Below, in pieces: positions 60,901 through 64,000 of a DNA stretch of 64,000 nt. The position numbers and the translations under genes are program-made. This stretch comes from Ophthalmolycus amberensis (Eukaryota > Chordata > Actinopteri > Perciformes > Zoarcidae). The stretch's first letter is position 1. Every line of letters begins with the position of its first letter. The stretch lies in NCBI GenBank assembly GCA_024529925.1, contig JAFEUB010000913.1:124001-188000 (forward strand), read 5' to 3'. The notes below the pieces were generated by a model, which saw only the letters and a list, made by a program, of their open reading frames with translations, did no database searches and was not told the origin of the DNA.

Positions 60901-63790
60901 TACTGATGTAGTATATCAGTGTATTTTACAGTACTGATGTAGTATATCAGTGTATTTTACAGTACTGATGTAGTATATCAGTGTATTTTACAGTACTGAT
61001 GTAGTATATCAGTGTATTTTACAGTACTGATGTAGTATATCTGTGTATTTTACAGTACTGATGTAGTATATCAGTGTATTTTATCGTAGTGATGTAGTAT
61101 ATCAGTGTATTTTATCGTACTGATGTAGTATATCTGTGTATTTTACAGTACTGATGTAGTATATCAGTGTATTTTATCGTAGTGATGTAGTATATCTGTG
61201 TATTTTATCATACTGATGTAGTATATCAGTGTATTTTATAGTACTGATGTAGTATATCTGTGTATTTTACAGTACTGATGTAGTATATCAGTGTATTTTA
61301 TAGTACTGATGTAGTATATCTGTGTATTTTACAGTACTGATGTAGTATATCAGTGTATTTTATCGTAGTGATGTAGTATATCTGACCTTTAGTTGGCATC
61401 TCTTCCTCTGGCATCGCTCTCGCTCTCTTCGGGCGTCGCTCTCTCTTCGCCGCTCTCTCGGCGAACATCTGAGCCTTCAAGATCTCGAACTGAGCGCGCT
61501 CCTCAGACTGACGGACAGACAACAAAGATCATCAATTTAAAAGCAGAGCTCTCACTCTGTAACAACCTCCAGCAGCTGAACATTAGTTTGATCATAAGTT
61601 CACAGTGAACACTTTGTTCAGTCTCTGTCATGCTGCATTCAGGTAAAACGGGGAAGAATGACACTACTGCCTGTGTATTAGTATAACATTCACCGTCCTC
61701 AGAGTTACACACGCCACGTGGAGACTTTCAAGAGTTCCAGCGTGTTTGTTGTGACTTCAGCTTAACGGGCAAACACTAAGAGTTAAAGTGTAAAATATAG
61801 TTTTACACAGAAGGACTGTGGACTCTGTCCTACATCACATGCATTAGAAAGATGCCATAAAAAGTTGAATGATTACAGGAAGAAAAACCTGTTTCAGTGT
61901 TTGTATTGACTGAACTCTATTCTGATGGAGTTTTAATAACTCACAACATCCCTTTAATGTTCAATAAAACCACTGAAAGATTCTGCCTGTTTGTTGATGC
62001 TCTCATATAATCAACACTATTTATTTACATGCTGAACGAACTTCTCCACCGAACTTCATACGAACTACAACAAATGTATGAGCCGAAACCTGACGGGTGG
62101 ACTGACCGTTAAAGCGACTACGAGGAACTTTAGACCGTTCCATAACCAGTTAAACGTTCCTTCTAGTAGCTTTAAGGTGGACCAGCTTACAAACCCTGTG
62201 ATTAGTTTATCCCACATAGTGACCAGTGTTCAGAGTTTATATTACCGTTAGCTCTTTCTTCTTGCCGTTGTTCACAAACTTCTCTCTCTTCTTCTTCCCT
62301 CTCAGAGCAAGATCGAACTCCTGCAGAGCCTTCGACACTGACATAGAGAAGGACAAGTTAAACCAGTCTGTGGAGGTACTGAGGAGTACTAGAGACGATG
62401 GAGTACTAGAGCGAAGATCAGTTAACTGCAGTGTGTATTAGTACTCACCACGGCTCTGTTTCTTCTCCTGTTGAGTTTGAAACCAAACTCGCTGTGCTTG
62501 AATGGAGGCGGCGGACCCTTCGAGGCGCTTCTGAGCCACACTCAACTACACACACACACACACAGATAAACAAAATATTATTATGAAGCTTCCAGGAAAA
62601 TACAAGAAAAATGACAGACGAACGAGGTGGGTGCGAACGAGATGGGAGGTGTCATGCGCGCATCCTGCAGACTCCGGTAGAAGTAGAGAGACAGACAACA
62701 GAGCAGACGGGTGTCGTGTGAAAGCTAAATTAAATATCAGCGCGAGGAGCTAGCCCCTCGAAAAGATCATCATTCGTTGTCTGGAGGTTTTTGGGATTTA
62801 GGGCAAGTGATGTTAACCAAGAACAAATCATATGCACAGAGTGCGTTGGAGTTGTGTCCGCATAGTAATCGCTAATGCGAATGTAGCACAACATGGTGGA
62901 AGTGAAAGCAGTGCTCTGTTGATTTAATTTTGGGTAAAAAGTGTTGATACTATTTTATTTATATTTTCCTTCTACGAGATGCACTGTGATCAGGACCAGT
63001 CTGATGCAAAGAGTTGTACATTAGCCTGAATGTAGCACAACAATGGAAGTGGAAGCAGTGTTCTTGTTCATTTATTAAACGTGAAAGTGCAATAAAAAGA
63101 TGTTGTCCCTAAAATTAATGAATAATCGTGAAATAATCGTGATCGCAATATTGATCAAAATAATCCCGATGATGATTTTGGCCATAATTGTGCAGCCCTA
63201 CCCGAGAGTCAATTAACAACATGGATGTGGGTCAAGGAGCACCACTGTGTGGCATAAAATGAACCAGAAAAGACAATCCCATGGGTATTGTTTGACAATT
63301 AAATCGTCAACTAAAGTTCCATGATTGTGACATCCCTGAGCAGAGTCCAGGTGTGCAGGTGTACCTTGGCCTCAGACGAAGCCATCTCTCGCTCCTCTCT
63401 CTCCAGCCTCATCACAGCTTCCACGTCTTTCTCCAGTTTAGAGATCAGATCTCTGAACTTCAAGATGACGTCTGCGGCGAGAGACACAGAGAGAAAGAGA
63501 CAAGTTCCATCACGACTCACCTGTAAACAGGTCACTTTTTAAAGAACCGATACTCAAGGGTCCAACTCTCCCAGGTTCCCTGAACTACTCATTGGCTAAA
63601 AGGTGTAGATACCTGGCGGCAGGACTCGAGCCTTCACGCTGTTCTTGGCCGACTTCACCACCTCCTTCAGAGTCCTTCTCTCAGACTCTCCGACCAGAGA
63701 CACCGAACGCCCCGAGCGACCGGCTCTGGCCGTCCTGCCGACGCGGTGAACGTAGTGCTTCACTGTGGAGGGCATGGTGAAGTTTATCAC
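57926..63790 (-). CDS. ddx27: Probable ATP-dependent RNA helicase DDX27 (C-terminal part, runs off window)
   Basis: Minus-strand exons visible: 63790-63613, 63471-63365, 62545-62449, 62337-62246, 61507-61387, 59322-59250, 58548-58345 and 57944-57926. Total 891 nt, 296 residues plus stop, phases consistent. Upstream exons lie beyond 64000. The first exon holds helicase motif VI (HRVGRTARAGRSGR) and the end of the RecA2 domain. The rest is the DDX27-specific charged tail (DVILKFRDLISKLEKDVEAV, FEILKAQMFAERAAKRERRP, ELTNTSTKALKQYRAG). The protein ends in RFKKKK. Known role: nucleolar DEAD-box helicase acting with the PeBoW complex in 47S pre-rRNA 3'-end processing and large-subunit biogenesis. 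Odd point: the tail exon 58548-58345 carries a repeat array absent from the mammalian protein as I recall it. The acceptor at 59323 is weak (AAG after a purine-rich tract), so that exon start may be wrong. Confidence 0.93.
58000..58215 (-). repeat. Probable interspersed repeat in the last ddx27 intron
   Basis: Contains aaaatggcgccttttcagt, accatagatgtataataag and gtgatgacgtcacaggttt, words typical of dispersed non-autonomous repeats in fish. Single copy in this window. Confidence 0.45.
58355..58525 (-). repeat. Coding 24-bp repeat in the ddx27 tail exon
   Basis: Seven full units plus one degenerate unit. On the minus strand each encodes DRKRPGGS, with DRKPPGGS in two. The unit length keeps the frame. 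It is bordered by the family-conserved PSFEDRKRLG on one side and RFKKKK on the other. Confidence 0.9.
59025..59165 (+). repeat. Interspersed repeat fragment with aagatggcgacggcc
   Basis: Contains caagatggcgacggccaaa, atggcttcaaaacaacagtc and tttatatacagtccatgg. Related to the fragments at 8105-8300 and 16895-16945. Confidence 0.6.
59160..59245 (+). repeat. (CAGA)n/ggtgca short tandem repeat
   Basis: Units of acagacagacagacaggtgc adjoining the minus-strand donor of the ddx27 exon 59250-59322; the array ends at that donor. Confidence 0.85.
59365..61386 (-). repeat. 31-bp minisatellite, about 65 copies, abutting a ddx27 splice donor
   Basis: The unit on the plus strand is cagtactgatgtagtatatc followed by agtgtatttta; variants are ctg/cag, tatag/tacag/tatcg. 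A 465-bp (15-unit) higher-order repeat is visible: the rare ttatag-then-atctgtg order at 60151 and 60367 recurs at 60616 and 60832. The right end runs straight into the 5' splice site of the ddx27 exon 61387-61507 (minus-strand AAAG|GTCAGATATACTAC), so the donor's downstream bases are part of the last unit. Confidence 0.95.
61508..62245 (-). other. ddx27 intron, nothing further seen
   Basis: Between the exons 61387-61507 and 62246-62337. Ordinary AT-rich intron. Confidence 0.6.
62600..63215. repeat. Probable dispersed repeat in a ddx27 intron
   Basis: Contains cgtgatcgcaatattgatc, tgattttggccataattgtg and gcagcccta, a combination common in dispersed fish elements. Also two related blocks: gcgaatgtagcacaaca with gaagtgaaagcagtgctc near 62877, and gaatgtagcacaaca with gaagtggaagcagtgttc near 63030. 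No coding capacity. Confidence 0.45.
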
Positions 63791-64000
63791 CTGAGAGACA
63801 GACGGGGGACAGAGAGAGAGACATGTCTTCAGATGTGTTCATGTGGATCCATCACAAAAGTGTAAATCTGACTTGGTTTTAATTTTTGATCAATTCTTAA
63901 GTCGTCAATAACAAGTAAGAAATGGTATCAAAACAAAATTGCTGCAACAACTTATGAGACATAATTAAGACATCATATACTCATCTACTAGCCCTTATAC
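63791..64000 (-). other. Right edge: intron of ddx27
   Basis: Sequence upstream of the acceptor at 63791-63792. No exon before the window end. Confidence 0.6.

Overview
The window is a piece of a ray-finned (teleost) fish nuclear genome. Genes are split by many short GT-AG introns, intergenic DNA is AT-rich, microsatellites are everywhere, and several interspersed repeats recur. Vertebrate proteins can be read exon by exon with phases that close exactly. I annotated by recognising protein families and then checking splice sites and reading-frame phase by hand. No alignment or database search was run.

Layout. (1) 1720-5243, minus: a RING-finger, two-helix membrane E3 ligase of the RNF182 type (6 coding exons, 269 aa). 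(2) 5.3-10.4 kb: gene-poor and repeat-rich. It holds a 22-bp minisatellite, a 39-bp repeat carrying an intact 168-codon frame, a degenerate tandem block and a GC-rich block that may be an upstream promoter/exon of the RNF182-like gene. (3) 10457-13073, plus: snrpb, spliceosomal Sm protein B (7 exons, 238 aa). (4) about 14.5-20.7 kb, plus: ctsa, lysosomal cathepsin A / protective protein (13 coding exons, 473 aa), with three CLEAR-like E-boxes at its 5' end. (5) 22198-39658, plus: ralgapb, beta subunit of the Ral GTPase-activating complex (about 32 coding exons, about 1,423 aa), whose introns hold several very large minisatellites and LINE fragments. (6) 40617-55095, plus: kcnq2, neuronal M-channel subunit (19 coding exons, about 894 aa). 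(7) 57926 to beyond the right edge, minus: ddx27, nucleolar DEAD-box helicase, C-terminal 296 residues only.

The genes do not form one pathway. From memory, the human orthologs of snrpb, ctsa, ralgapb, kcnq2 and ddx27 all lie on chromosome 20, so this is a compacted and reshuffled piece of a conserved vertebrate linkage group.

The most unusual property is the minisatellites. At least six arrays start at, or within about 20 nt of, a 5' splice site, and several units carry a copy of that splice-donor context. The kcnq2 intron array repeats a module resembling a complete 3' splice site about 79 times. Several arrays show higher-order periodicity, and arrays in three different places share a similar core. 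Coding sequence is affected too: a glycine tract in the RNF182-like gene, a Val-Asp-Pro tract in ralgapb, and a basic octapeptide array in the ddx27 tail.
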